A DNA stretch of 64,000 nt from Paenibacillus sp. HW567 (lineage in GTDB: Bacteria; Bacillota; Bacilli; Paenibacillales; Paenibacillaceae), in NCBI RefSeq assembly GCF_000374185.1, contig NZ_KB910518.1, positions 924,546-988,545 on the forward strand, read 5' to 3'. Of this stretch, positions 36,635-46,488 are shown one piece after another (the stretch's first letter is position 1; the number at the start of each line of letters is the position of its first letter). A model generated the notes under the pieces. The model did not search any database. It was not told where the DNA came from and worked only from the letters and a program-made list of their open reading frames with translations. The position numbers and the translations under genes are program-made.

Positions 36635-37144
36635 GTGCTTGTCAAAACGGAGATGTTCCGCCAGCCGGCTCCTGCGGGAGACCATAAAGTGATATGCAGG
36701 AATGCTACAGTGGAGGATGTTGAGCCGCTGTATTTAATGATAGAGGAGTACGCCCAGCGCGGAATTATGCTGCCCCGTTCTAGGCAAGCGCTGACCCGCC
36801 AGATCGACCAGTTCGTTGTTGCCGAATTGGACGGCAAATTCATCGGCTGCGGATCACTGTTCAGACTGGGCGCTGATCTCGTAGAGGTCCGTTCCATCGG
36901 CTTGCGTGATGAGGGCAAGGGCAAAGGCGTTGGCTCAATGATTCTGGAGAAGCTGACGGAAGAGGCCAGACGCCAGAAGATCCCCAAGATTATGGCCCTG
37001 ACCTATGCGGTGGATTTCTTCCTTAGAAACGGGTTCACCGTTGTTGAGAAGGAAATTTTCCCGGAGAAGGTATGGACGGATTGCGTGAACTGCAAGAAGC
37101 AGCATGCCTGCGATGAAATCGCCGTGCTTAAGAAGCTGGATTAA
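36635..37144 (+). CDS. GNAT N-acetyltransferase, ArgA-like (stand-alone)
   Basis: 169 residues with a single GNAT fold: VICRNATVEDVEPLYLMIEE (beta1-alpha1), VEVRSIGLRDEGKGKGVGSM (acetyl-CoA pyrophosphate loop) and the C-terminal KVWTDCVNCKKQHACDEIAV, a Cys-rich tail typical of short stand-alone N-acetylglutamate synthase-like proteins. Amino-acid N-acetylation is plausible, but the substrate is not shown by sequence. The start is GTG with GAGGGGTGA just upstream. A strong terminator follows. Confidence 0.82.
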   Translation: MLVKTEMFRQPAPAGDHKVICRNATVEDVEPLYLMIEEYAQRGIMLPRSRQALTRQIDQFVVAELDGKFIGCGSLFRLGADLVEVRSIGLRDEGKGKGVGSMILEKLTEEARRQKIPKIMALTYAVDFFLRNGFTVVEKEIFPEKVWTDCVNCKKQHACDEIAVLKKLD

Positions 37145-37167
37145 TCGCAGCGTAGGATATAAAATAC

Positions 37168-37218
37168 AGAACCCCCTTTCTGCCGGGCGAAAGCCAGTTG
37201 CGGAAAGGGGGTTTTTTT
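37168..37218 (+). terminator. Terminator after the acetyltransferase gene
   Basis: AACCCCCTTTCTGC pairs with GCGGAAAGGGGGTT, then TTTTTT. Confidence 0.9.
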
Positions 37219-37248
37219 GCTAACTATTGAGGTAAATCAGCGTTACGA

Positions 37249-37980
37249 TTACTTTACGTAAATCAGCTTACGCTGCGCTTCTACCAGCTTGGCCAGTTCA
37301 GGCGTGGCGTAAGCCGAAGGATTAAATACAGCAAACTTGGTGTTGTAGATTATGGTTCGTCTGGTGCCGTCGATCAGCTCTATTTCCAGCCAGTAATCTC
37401 CGCCAGCCAATCCTTTGTTTTCTTTATATAGCTGCTTGAATGGAACATATTTCAGCTTTGGATATTCCCTAATGAACACTTCAGCCGCTTCCGGTGAGAA
37501 ATCCTTCAGAGGACTGCTATCCATGCCGCTGATAAAACGGACGGTCTTAATCTTGCCTGCGATATCAAGCAGATCATTCATGGTTTGAGCCGTGGGATTA
37601 TCGCTAGCCACAAACAGCCTGTCTCCTGCTATTAGCCGGGCCGGGGTTTTGTAGCCCTTTACTTCGTAGAGCTTCGTGCCCACTTCCAGCAGAGTAGCAT
37701 CTCCATCCTGCATGGGCTCCCGGGGACAAGTATGATCGGCTTTGCGGTAGCGGATATCGCCGACTTCCTCACCTTTTTTAATCCCGCTGATGTCTTTGTC
37801 ATAATTATCTGTGTATACAATGCCCTTCCATTGAAAGACAGAAACATAGTCTACCTCACCGTAATAACACTTGTTTGAACCTATCCTCTCCGGCATTCCG
37901 CCCGGCGTGCAGCCTGACAGCATAAGCACTGTTATTATCACAGCGGACAAGGAAACAGACCATAATTGAAGTGACTTCAT
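37249..37980 (-). CDS. Predicted lipoprotein of unknown function
   Basis: 243 residues. A lipoprotein signal peptide ends LMLSGC (Cys24). The mature part is soluble with two further Cys (SNKCYYGEVD; DHTCPREP). It contains RLIAGDRLFVASDNPTAQTM and a C-terminal YWLEIELIDGTRRTIIYNTK, reminiscent of small anchored proteins that bind or inhibit something at the membrane, but no family is recognised. A purine-rich AAGGGGGGAT ribosome site precedes the ATG. It is transcribed opposite to its neighbours. Confidence 0.75.
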   Translation of the reverse strand: MKSLQLWSVSLSAVIITVLMLSGCTPGGMPERIGSNKCYYGEVDYVSVFQWKGIVYTDNYDKDISGIKKGEEVGDIRYRKADHTCPREPMQDGDATLLEVGTKLYEVKGYKTPARLIAGDRLFVASDNPTAQTMNDLLDIAGKIKTVRFISGMDSSPLKDFSPEAAEVFIREYPKLKYVPFKQLYKENKGLAGGDYWLEIELIDGTRRTIIYNTKFAVFNPSAYATPELAKLVEAQRKLIYVK

Positions 37981-38054
37981 TTCATCCCCCCTTAACTATC
38001 AGACGAAGAATAAGGTGATAGGTTGCTCATTTTATCCGAAATTATGGATTTACC

Positions 38055-38083
38055 TTGAATAAAATGGAAAGCTGCTGTATTCT
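38055..38083 (+). promoter_or_regulatory. Candidate promoter of the TetR gene
   Basis: TTGAAT (38055-38060), 17-base spacer, TATTCT (38078-38083). The predicted start point falls at the operator-like sequence 38091-38103. Confidence 0.5.
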
Positions 38084-38090
38084 GAGAATT

Positions 38091-38103
38091 AGTACGTTCG
38101 TTC
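38091..38103. promoter_or_regulatory. TetR operator-like site 1
   Basis: AGTACGTTCGTTC lies 24 bases before the TetR start codon. The same 13-mer plus the preceding T occurs inverted upstream of the SDR gene (38761-38773). Confidence 0.6.
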
Positions 38104-38127
38104 AATTCTATTGAGGATGGTTGAGCT

Positions 38128-38727
38128 ATGAATAAAAGGCACTATGACAGTGACGCGACCCGTTCAATCATTGCGGATAAGGCAGCGCGTCTCTTTGCGC
38201 AAAAGGGTTTTGCCGGAACCTCCATTGCTGATATTTCCAGAGAGTCCGGCTGCAGCAAGGGGCATATTTATTATCATTTTGAGAATAAAGAGAAGCTTTT
38301 TGTCTATTTGGCGCAGGAGACAATGCGTTCATGGAAAGAACGGTGGGACGAGGTTGCCGTCAATTATGCCACTGCTGAAGAGAAAATGTACGCCATAGCC
38401 CGTTTCGTGCAGAACAATTACAAAACCCCGCTGCTGCAGGCTGGTCAAGAAGTGGGCAGCAACCCGGCTACTTCACCGGAGACGGTAGCACAACTGAGAG
38501 GGCTCGCTTCAACCCCTATGCAGGCGTATTATGAAATTTTCAAGCTGGGAATGCAGACTGGGGAGTTCGGCCTTAGAGAAGAGGAATTGGAGTCTACAGG
38601 CTTTTTATTCGGAACCTTGCTTGGCGGGTTGTGCCAATATCTGTTCACGATGGGGCCGGAAGCCTTAGAGGTGCTATTTCAACGGAGCGTGACTGTTTTT
38701 GTGGACGGGATTCGCAGTAAGGGGTAA
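38128..38727 (+). CDS. TetR/AcrR-family transcriptional regulator
   Basis: 199 residues. The N-terminal TetR helix-turn-helix is clear (AARLFAQKGFAGTSIADISR, then ESGCSKGHIYYHFENKEKLF). The C-terminal ligand-binding domain is all-helical and unassigned. A matching operator-like sequence overlaps its own predicted start point and recurs in front of the SDR gene, so it probably represses both. The ligand is unknown; a lipid or an aromatic compound is possible given the SDR partner. Confidence 0.92.
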   Translation: MNKRHYDSDATRSIIADKAARLFAQKGFAGTSIADISRESGCSKGHIYYHFENKEKLFVYLAQETMRSWKERWDEVAVNYATAEEKMYAIARFVQNNYKTPLLQAGQEVGSNPATSPETVAQLRGLASTPMQAYYEIFKLGMQTGEFGLREEELESTGFLFGTLLGGLCQYLFTMGPEALEVLFQRSVTVFVDGIRSKG

Positions 38728-38760
38728 TGGACACGAGACTCCTTCTGTTTAAGTAGATTA

Positions 38761-38773
38761 GAACGAACGTACT
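38761..38773. promoter_or_regulatory. TetR operator-like site 2
   Basis: GAACGAACGTACT is the exact reverse complement of the site at 38091-38103. It lies between the TetR gene and the SDR gene, 64 bases before the SDR start. Confidence 0.6.
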
Positions 38774-38836
38774 ATTTTGTTCCAAAGTGCTACACGATTG
38801 ATTACATAATAATATATGAAAATGGAGAGATGTAAG

Positions 38837-39655
38837 ATGAGCCAAGCTAAGCGGGTAGGGATCGTTACCGGAGGAGCCTCAGGAATTGGCAAAGCTTTGT
38901 GCAAGGAACTCCTGGAAAGAGGGGTGTATGTTGTCATTGCTGATCTCAATGCTGAAGAAGGAGTCCGAGCGGTGGCTGAGCTTGAGAGGTTGGGCGGGGA
39001 GTGCCGTTTCGCTCAGTTAGATGTTACAGAGGGGACGGCTGTGGAAGATCTGGTCAGCAGTGTCTACCGGGAATTTGGGCGTTTGGATTACCTGTTCAAC
39101 AATGCGGGAATTGCCATGTACGGTGAGATTTGTGATATGACGGAGCAGAACTGGAAGAGGATTATGGATGTGAATGTATGGGGGGTGATCTACGGAGTAC
39201 AGGCAGCATACCCTTTAATGAAAGAGCAGGGATTTGGTTGTATTGCGAACACCGCGTCTGCGGCGGGTCTGGGGCTAGCTCCGGGAAGTGGTGCTTATTC
39301 TGCGTCCAAACATGCAGTGGTGGGGCTGACGGCCTCCCTTCATTATGAAGCTGAAGCCTACGGAGTCGAGGTAAGCTGCTTATGTCCCGCATTTGTCGAT
39401 ACTCCGATTTTTGACAGCGGCGAAGCCATTCATATGGATAAGAAGAAGATGCTTGCTCAGGTGAAAAAGCAAAAGCTGATGACTCCTGAGCGTTTTGCCG
39501 CCCTCGCTTTTATGGGATTGGAGAAAAACCAAGCGCTGGTGAACCCGATGCCGCTGCGCCGGACGATGGATATTGTGTTTACACTTTTCCCCCTTCTGCA
39601 CCGCAAGCTTATGCGGCTGGTTTGCCGTACAGCACGGGAAGCCCGGCTGGGCTGA
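38837..39655 (+). CDS. Short-chain dehydrogenase/reductase (SDR family)
   Basis: 272 residues with classical SDR motifs: VTGGASGIGKAL (Rossmann nucleotide loop), LDVTE, LFNNAGIAM, the catalytic Ser around NTASAAG and YSASK (Tyr and Lys). Asp in VVIADLNAEE suggests an NAD(H) preference by family rules. ATG 38837 has GGAGAG 7 bases upstream; an upstream in-frame ATG (38816) overlaps this site. The C-terminal tail (LMRLVCRTAREARLG) is basic. Probably under control of the adjacent TetR regulator. The substrate is unknown. Confidence 0.9.
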   Translation: MSQAKRVGIVTGGASGIGKALCKELLERGVYVVIADLNAEEGVRAVAELERLGGECRFAQLDVTEGTAVEDLVSSVYREFGRLDYLFNNAGIAMYGEICDMTEQNWKRIMDVNVWGVIYGVQAAYPLMKEQGFGCIANTASAAGLGLAPGSGAYSASKHAVVGLTASLHYEAEAYGVEVSCLCPAFVDTPIFDSGEAIHMDKKKMLAQVKKQKLMTPERFAALAFMGLEKNQALVNPMPLRRTMDIVFTLFPLLHRKLMRLVCRTAREARLG

Positions 39656-39677
39656 ATTTGCGGCAATCAACATACTG

Positions 39678-39716
39678 AACTGACTTGACAATGTCAAGGT
39701 CAGTTTGGTATTTTTG
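39678..39716 (+). terminator. SDR-gene terminator overlapping the hrcA promoter
   Basis: AACTGACTTGA pairs with TCAAGGTCAGTT (one bulge), followed by TTTGGTATTTTT. The stem contains the hrcA -35 sequence. Confidence 0.55.
39685..39714 (+). promoter_or_regulatory. Sigma-A promoter of the hrcA-grpE-dnaK-dnaJ operon
   Basis: TTGACA (39685-39690), then 17-18 bases, then GTATTT/TATTTT (39708-39714). It lies directly upstream of the CIRCE operator. Confidence 0.7.
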
Positions 39717-39725
39717 TATTAGTGG

Positions 39726-39752
39726 TTAGCACTCATCTAACCAGAGTGCTAA
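39726..39752. promoter_or_regulatory. CIRCE operator (HrcA binding site)
   Basis: TTAGCACTC-N9-GAGTGCTAA, a perfect match to the CIRCE consensus, placed between the promoter and hrcA. Confidence 0.98.
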
Positions 39753-39786
39753 CGAATCGGAGCTGCAGCCGACTGGAGGGAATTAT

Positions 39787-40818
39787 ATGTTAACCGAACG
39801 CCAGAGAATGATACTGAACGCCATCGTAGATGATTACATTACTTCCGCTGAGCCGGTTGGCTCGCGCAGCATTTCCAAACGCGGGGATGTAGGCTACAGT
39901 CCTGCCACAATCCGCAACGAAATGGCCGATTTGGAGGATTTAGGCTATCTGGAGCAGCCGCACACATCGGCAGGCAGAATTCCTTCGCATAAGGGCTACC
40001 GCTATTATGTGGATCATCTGGTACCGTGGAATTCCGCTGAATCGGCAGAGCTGGGCACGATCCGGACTTTTTTTGCCGAGAAGCTGAATCAGACGGAGCA
40101 GGTTATCCAGCATGCGGCGATGATCCTTTCCAATATGACGAATTATACTTCCATCCTTTTGGGGCCGGAGGTTTTTCATACTTCATTGCGCCATTTTCAG
40201 TTGCTGCCGCTGAGTGACAATACCGCCGTGGCGATTATTGTTACAAGCACCGGTCAGGTAGAGAACAAAACAGTGACGATTCCACCGGAAATATCTTTGT
40301 CGGAGATGGAGAAGGTCGTTAATTTGCTGAACAGCAAGCTGGTAAATGTCCCGCTCTACAAGCTGAAGAGCCAGCTCTATTCTGAGCTAGGAGAAGAGAT
40401 GCAGCGTCATATCTCCCACTATGAAGATTTAATGAAGGTGCTGGACACGGCGCTGGAAAGTGATCATGAGCAGCGCATTTATCTCAGCGGAGCGACCAAT
40501 ATGCTGACCCAGCCGGAGTTCAAGGACGTCGATAAGGTCAAGAATATTCTCGATTTGCTGGAAGAAACGCCCACTCTGCTCAAAATGCTGGACCCCGTAT
40601 CCGGAGGACCCGGCATGCAGGTGCGCATCGGCACAGAGAACAAGCACGAGGCTTTTGCCAACTGCAGTCTGATTACCGCTACCTATTCGCTGGACGGAAA
40701 TCCGCTTGGAAGCATTGGCATTCTGGGACCGACCCGGATGGAGTACGCGCGGGTAATGGGTATACTGGGCATACTATCCCGAGATTTGACAGCAATGCTG
40801 GCTCACTGGTATAAGTGA
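39787..40818 (+). CDS. hrcA: Heat-inducible transcription repressor HrcA
   Basis: 343 residues. The N-terminal winged helix (MLTERQRMILNAIVDDYITS, EPVGSRSISK, YSPATIRNEMADLEDLGYLE) binds CIRCE; the GAF-like central domain and C-terminal MEYARVMGILGILSRDLT are conserved. HrcA represses this operon and needs the GroE chaperonin for activity (established). TGGAGGGA precedes the ATG. First gene of the heat-shock operon. Confidence 0.97.
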   Translation: MLTERQRMILNAIVDDYITSAEPVGSRSISKRGDVGYSPATIRNEMADLEDLGYLEQPHTSAGRIPSHKGYRYYVDHLVPWNSAESAELGTIRTFFAEKLNQTEQVIQHAAMILSNMTNYTSILLGPEVFHTSLRHFQLLPLSDNTAVAIIVTSTGQVENKTVTIPPEISLSEMEKVVNLLNSKLVNVPLYKLKSQLYSELGEEMQRHISHYEDLMKVLDTALESDHEQRIYLSGATNMLTQPEFKDVDKVKNILDLLEETPTLLKMLDPVSGGPGMQVRIGTENKHEAFANCSLITATYSLDGNPLGSIGILGPTRMEYARVMGILGILSRDLTAMLAHWYK

Positions 40819-40866
40819 ACAGAGCGTAATTGATTTCGTGACTGATTTTAAGGAGGTGAAGACAAC

Positions 40867-41433
40867 TTGAAAGAGGAAGAAATTCAGGAGCAGGCAATAA
40901 ATGAGAACCAGACGGCTGATGAGGCTGAAGCAGAGACTGTAACAGCTAATGCCGAAGAAACCTTCGAGGAGGCTTCAGACACCGGTGAGGCGGCCAAACG
41001 CCTGCAGGAGCTTTCGGAAGAGTACCAGGCGCGTGCGCTGCGCGTACAGGCTGATTTTGACAATTTCCGCCGCCGTACCCAGAAGGAGAAGGAAGAGCTG
41101 GCGCAATACGCCACCTCCAAGCTTGTAGCTGAACTGCTCCCGGTGCTCGACAACTTCGAACGCGCAATTGTCACAGCTCCGGCCAGTCCGGAATTCGAGG
41201 CTTTTAACAAAGGTGTGAATATGATTTTCCATCAGCTTGAAGGCGTATTGAAGTCTGAAGGACTTGCGCCGATGGAATCGGTAGGACAGCCCTTTAACCC
41301 TGAATATCATCAGGCCATCATGCAGGTGGAGAGCGAGGAGCACGAAGAAGGCGTCGTGACGGAAGAGGTCCAGAAGGGCTATCTTCTGAAGGATAAGGTT
41401 CTTCGTCCCGCTATGGTCAAGGTCAGCATGTAG
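40867..41433 (+). CDS. grpE: GrpE nucleotide exchange factor
   Basis: 188 residues. An acidic, probably disordered N-terminus (about 1-45) is followed by the long coiled-coil helix (LQELSEEYQARALRVQADFD, NFRRRTQKEKEE) and the C-terminal beta domain (GVNMIFHQLEGVLKSEGL, FNPEYHQAIMQVES). It releases ADP from DnaK. The start is TTG, supported by a strong AAGGAGGTG 8 bases upstream and no suitable ATG. Confidence 0.96.
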   Translation: MKEEEIQEQAINENQTADEAEAETVTANAEETFEEASDTGEAAKRLQELSEEYQARALRVQADFDNFRRRTQKEKEELAQYATSKLVAELLPVLDNFERAIVTAPASPEFEAFNKGVNMIFHQLEGVLKSEGLAPMESVGQPFNPEYHQAIMQVESEEHEEGVVTEEVQKGYLLKDKVLRPAMVKVSM

Positions 41434-41490
41434 TCCTGTCTATATAAGCTGGGCACACTAATGATTTTTGCAAGTATTATTAATGAATAA

Positions 41491-43377
<1,887 letters not shown>

Positions 43378-43410
43378 GGGTAACTTTAAACGATAAGTTT
43401 ATTTGTTCGA

Positions 43411-43456
43411 AGGGAAGGTCAAGACCGGGGCATCCCGTGTTTTGGCTTTCCTTTTA
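43411..43456 (+). terminator. Terminator or attenuator between dnaK and dnaJ
   Basis: GGAAGGTCAAGACCGGG pairs imperfectly with CCCGTGTTTTGGCTTTCC over a 4-base loop, followed by TTTT. It would set dnaJ expression below that of dnaK. Confidence 0.65.
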
Positions 43457-43501
43457 ACATGTTACAGGGATACTGAGTATTGATGTACGGAGGTGAAAGC
43501 A

Positions 43502-44623
43502 GTGGCAGACAAACGCGATTATTATGAGGTTCTGGGCCTCGGAAGAGATGCTTCAGACGATGAAGTGAAGAAGGCGTACCGCAAGCTGGCGCGCCAGTAT
43601 CATCCGGACGTCAACAAGGCGAGTGACGCGGAGGCTAAATTCAAGGAAGTGAAGGAAGCCTACGATGTGCTTAGCGACAGCCAGCAGCGCGCGCGTTATG
43701 ACCAGTATGGACATGTTGATCCTAACCAGGGAATGGGCGGCGGCTTTGGCGGCGGCGGAGATTTCGGAGGACTTGGCGACATCTTCGATATGTTCTTCGG
43801 CGGCGGCGGACGGCGTGATCCGAACGCACCGCAGCGCGGCGGCGATTTGCAGTACACAATGACCATTGAATTCAAGGAAGCGGTATTCGGTAAAGAAACC
43901 GATATTACCATTCCGCGAACGGAGACCTGCGATACCTGCTTCGGCTCCGGTGCCAAAGCAGGTACCAAACCGGAGACCTGCTCCGTATGCCACGGCAGCG
44001 GCCAGCAGGAATTTGTGCAGAATACACCGCTTGGACAAATGCGTAACCGCCGTCCTTGCTCACACTGCTCTGGTACAGGCAAGATTATTAAGGAAAAATG
44101 TACAACTTGCGCCGGACAGGGAAAAGTCAAGAAGCAGCGCAAGATTCATGTGCGCATTCCCGGCGGTGTTGATGACGGCGCCCAGCTTCGCATGACTGGC
44201 GAAGGCGAAGGCGGCACACGCGGCGGCCCGGCAGGTGATCTGTACATTGTTATCCGCGTGAAGTCGCATGACTTCTTCGTGCGCGAGAACGATGATATTA
44301 TGTGCGAGGTTCCCTTGACCTTTGCCCAGGCAGCGCTTGGCGACGAGATTGAAATTCCTACCCTGACGGAAAAAGTGAAGCTCAAAATCCCGGCAGGCAC
44401 ACAGACAGGCACCTTCTTCCGGCTTAAAGGCAAAGGTGTTCCGCATCTGCGCGGCTCCGGAACAGGCGACCAGCATGTGCGGGTCATCGTCGTTACCCCA
44501 AGCAAGCTCAGCGAGGAACAGAAAGACCTGCTCCGCCAGTTCGCCTCCTACAACGGGGAAAATACGCATGAGCAGGAGCAATCCTTCTTTGACCGTGTGA
44601 AACGCGCGTTCCGCGGGGAGTAA
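43502..44623 (+). CDS. dnaJ: Chaperone DnaJ (Hsp40)
   Basis: 373 residues. J-domain at residues 1-70 with HPD (YHPDVNK), Gly/Phe-rich linker (about 75-110), four CxxCxGxG zinc-binding repeats ([32 protein letters not shown], about 145-210) and C-terminal substrate domains. It stimulates DnaK ATPase. The start is GTG at 43502, giving [13 protein letters not shown], with GGAGGTG upstream. Confidence 0.97.
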   Translation: MADKRDYYEVLGLGRDASDDEVKKAYRKLARQYHPDVNKASDAEAKFKEVKEAYDVLSDSQQRARYDQYGHVDPNQGMGGGFGGGGDFGGLGDIFDMFFGGGGRRDPNAPQRGGDLQYTMTIEFKEAVFGKETDITIPRTETCDTCFGSGAKAGTKPETCSVCHGSGQQEFVQNTPLGQMRNRRPCSHCSGTGKIIKEKCTTCAGQGKVKKQRKIHVRIPGGVDDGAQLRMTGEGEGGTRGGPAGDLYIVIRVKSHDFFVRENDDIMCEVPLTFAQAALGDEIEIPTLTEKVKLKIPAGTQTGTFFRLKGKGVPHLRGSGTGDQHVRVIVVTPSKLSEEQKDLLRQFASYNGENTHEQEQSFFDRVKRAFRGE

Positions 44624-44666
44624 GTGTTGCTGGCTCCGTTTATCAGCAATTCTGAATAAATACACT

Positions 44667-44708
44667 AAGCCCCCAATCTCCGTGTATCGGGTGATTGGGG
44701 GCTTTTTT
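44667..44708 (+). terminator. Terminator of the heat-shock operon
   Basis: AAGCCCCCAATC pairs with GATTGGGGGCTT, then TTTTTT. Confidence 0.95.
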
Positions 44709-44718
44709 GCTGCGCACA

Positions 44719-44758
44719 GAAACGGCTACGCGCCTATGACAGGACACGGAGCCGTTTC
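44719..44758 (-). terminator. Terminator-like hairpin of the SLH gene remnant
   Basis: GAAACGGCT and AGCCGTTTC form a perfect 9-base outer stem. It has the same outer stem and the same position relative to the SLH 3' end as the terminator at 58603-58645. Confidence 0.55.
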
Positions 44759-44782
44759 ATATAGCGTCTTCGAATGTTGCCT

Positions 44783-44876
44783 TGAACTTCACGTTATTTG
44801 GAGAGAAAATCCTCAAGCACCCGGTGTAGGATGGCGGCTGCCTGTGCACGGGTCAGAGTACCTTGTGGATTGAAGG
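44783..44876 (-). pseudogene. Remnant of an SLH-protein gene (last ~25 codons only)
   Basis: On the minus strand it encodes FNPQGTLTRAQAAAILHRVLEDFLSK-stop, almost the same as the C-terminus of the subtilase ending at 58682. The 94 bases differ from 58671-58764 at only about 5 positions. Upstream of these codons the frame is unrelated sequence with no start, so this is a broken 3' end and not a gene. In the rest of the 607-base gap between dnaJ and the next gene I see only the terminators, an IS66 remnant and about 170 bases without recognised content. Confidence 0.8.
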
Positions 44877-44941
44877 AACAATCTACAATAGTATCAACCA
44901 ATGGACAAGCTAACAGCGTTGTTGAGGCAGGTAACTGTAAT

Positions 44942-45058
44942 CGACAACGACGCAGTAAACGGGAGATCAAGGCGTTTGTGATCAGACGCAAAAACTGGCC
45001 GTTTACGAATACAACCCGAATGGGAGGATCCGCGATTTATAAGTTGATTGAAGAGTAA
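44942..45058 (+). pseudogene. IS66-family transposase remnant (C-terminal fragment)
   Basis: The frame reads RSKREIKAFVIRRKNWPF, then TNTTRMGGSAIYKLIEE-stop. It aligns by eye with the conserved IS66 TnpC end (RSERxIKPFVIGRKNWLFxNTPxGAxxSAxIYSxIETAKENGL). Several conserved positions are altered and everything N-terminal is missing. It sits 66 bases from the SLH remnant. Confidence 0.6.
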
Positions 45059-45229
45059 GTTGTGTTACTGTTCGAGCAGGCCACAGCATAATCTTCAGCA
45101 GCCCCAGTGATGTAGTTGTACACGCTCTGGTCTCCCTTGCTACCGGTCTCTTGCCGATGTCGATTCATCCACCATACACCTATTCCAGTTATTAGTGTGG
45201 GCTATTTTTTTATGCTAACCCTGTATTTC

Positions 45230-45946
45230 CTAATAACCTACATCTACACTTACGGTAGGAAATGGATTTCCATATAAATCGTAAGCCGTTAATCTTACAT
45301 AGTAACCTCCTGGCATTTTTGATTCTTGATAGTAAGTCCATGAAGTTGCGGAACTATTTAAAGTACTGGTTTTGTTCAGAGTATTCGATACGATGGATAT
45401 TTCATATTTTGAAATACCCTGAGATGGCTTATCCCATACTACAGATACGTGATTCGTGCTTGTTTGTCTTACACGGAAATTACTTGGTACCTGTAGTGGA
45501 GTAGGTGTTGGAGTAGGTGTTGGTGCTAGTGTAGGAACTGGAGTAGGTGTTGGTGTTGGAGTAGGTGTAGGTGTTGGAGTAGGTGTTGGTGTTGGAGTAG
45601 GTGTAGGTGTTGGAGTAGGTGTAGGTGTTGGAGTAGGTGTAGGTGTTGGTGTTGGTGTTGGTGTTGGTGTAGGTGTTGGAGTAGGTGTAGGTGTAGGTGT
45701 AGGTGTTGGAGTAGGTGTAGGTGTAGGTGTAGGTGTAGGTGTAGGTGTTGGTGTTGGCGCTAGTGTAGGAGCTGGTGTTGGTGTTGGTGTTGGTATAGGT
45801 GTAGGCATTGGTGTAGGCATTGGCGTCGGTGTTGGGGAAATAGTGCTTTCTAACGTATTAATGTCAGTTAATCCACTAGCATAAACCGATTGAGATGTAG
45901 CTAATAAAGCGATACTCAAAATTGCAATAAGCTTTTTTTTCATCAC
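45230..45946 (-). CDS. Secreted Thr-Pro-repeat protein with fibronectin-III-like domain
   Basis: 238 residues. Signal peptide about 1-23 (ends SVYA-SG). A long (Thr-Pro)n tract occupies about residues 36-150, and a C-terminal fibronectin-III-like domain spans about 153-238 ([20 protein letters not shown], then [15 protein letters not shown]). The C-terminal domain is clearly paralogous to that of the divergent gene at 46489: both have KYxISIVS, a W-T-Y-x-Q-E motif and end in xxxVDVGY/F. No wall anchor is seen. The function is unknown; it may be an adhesive or accessory protein linked to the neighbouring RHS system. The 543-base gap to its divergent partner is AT-rich and presumably holds both promoters. 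Confidence 0.75.
   Translation of the reverse strand: MMKKKLIAILSIALLATSQSVYASGLTDINTLESTISPTPTPMPTPMPTPIPTPTPTPAPTLAPTPTPTPTPTPTPTPTPTPTPTPTPTPTPTPTPTPTPTPTPTPTPTPTPTPTPTPTPTPTPTPTPTPTPTPTPVPTLAPTPTPTPTPLQVPSNFRVRQTSTNHVSVVWDKPSQGISKYEISIVSNTLNKTSTLNSSATSWTYYQESKMPGGYYVRLTAYDLYGNPFPTVSVDVGY
45500..45835. repeat. Hexanucleotide repeat tract encoding Thr-Pro repeats
   Basis: About 330 bases of GGTGTW-type hexamers (plus strand) with few interruptions. On the minus strand it encodes the Thr-Pro linker. Such tracts expand and contract by slippage, so linker length probably varies between strains. Confidence 0.85.
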
Positions 45947-46269
45947 GAATTCATCTCCTTTGATATACTTTGCGTTTTTTGAAAGTATTATTTTTCTTTC
46001 ATTCCTATCTCTGGATATTATATTGCAATATATTGGTACTGGTCTATATATTTTTTAATTTTAGAAGCTGAACAGTCAAAAGGTCTGATGAATTTCAGTT
46101 GTATTTTACAATAAGTTCACAATTTTTTTATTTTTCTACAAATATACAAAAAAATCGACAAAATAGAACTATTTCAAAAAAATGGCTTATGTCGTATTAT
46201 ATTACTACTAGTAATTTGGCAAGACTAGAAGTGTTTTTTACACGTTTAAAAGTAATATAGTATCGATGA

Positions 46270-46285
46270 AAAGTTGGCCAACTTT
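46270..46285. promoter_or_regulatory. Perfect 16-bp palindrome in the divergent intergenic region
   Basis: AAAGTTGGCCAACTTT lies between the two divergent fibronectin-III-domain genes. It could be a shared operator. A second, AT-only palindrome lies at 46336-46353. Confidence 0.4.
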
Positions 46286-46488
46286 CATTATAACCTTAAT
46301 CATTCCAAAATAAAGGAGAGCGAAGTCTATAACTAAAATAAAATATTTTATTTATGAGCATTCTAATTCCTTGTGACTAACGCTTATATTGAGGAATGCA
46401 GGGTGCTCTTTAGTTTTGTTTTAGGGAAGTAGGTTTGTTACAACGGCTAAATGTACTTCATACTTCAACATAAGGAGAATAGAATAAA

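Noticed and set aside
44798..44941. Plus-strand start of the frame containing the IS66 fragment
   Set aside because: It is the antisense of the SLH remnant; only the part after 44942 resembles a transposase.
45500..45835. CRISPR-like array
   Set aside because: The repeats are contiguous hexamers in a reading frame, with no spacers.
45456..45884. Plus-strand open frame coding a Gly-Val repeat protein
   Set aside because: It is the complement of the Thr-Pro repeat tract of the minus-strand secreted protein, which has a signal peptide and a folded domain. The Gly-Val frame has neither.
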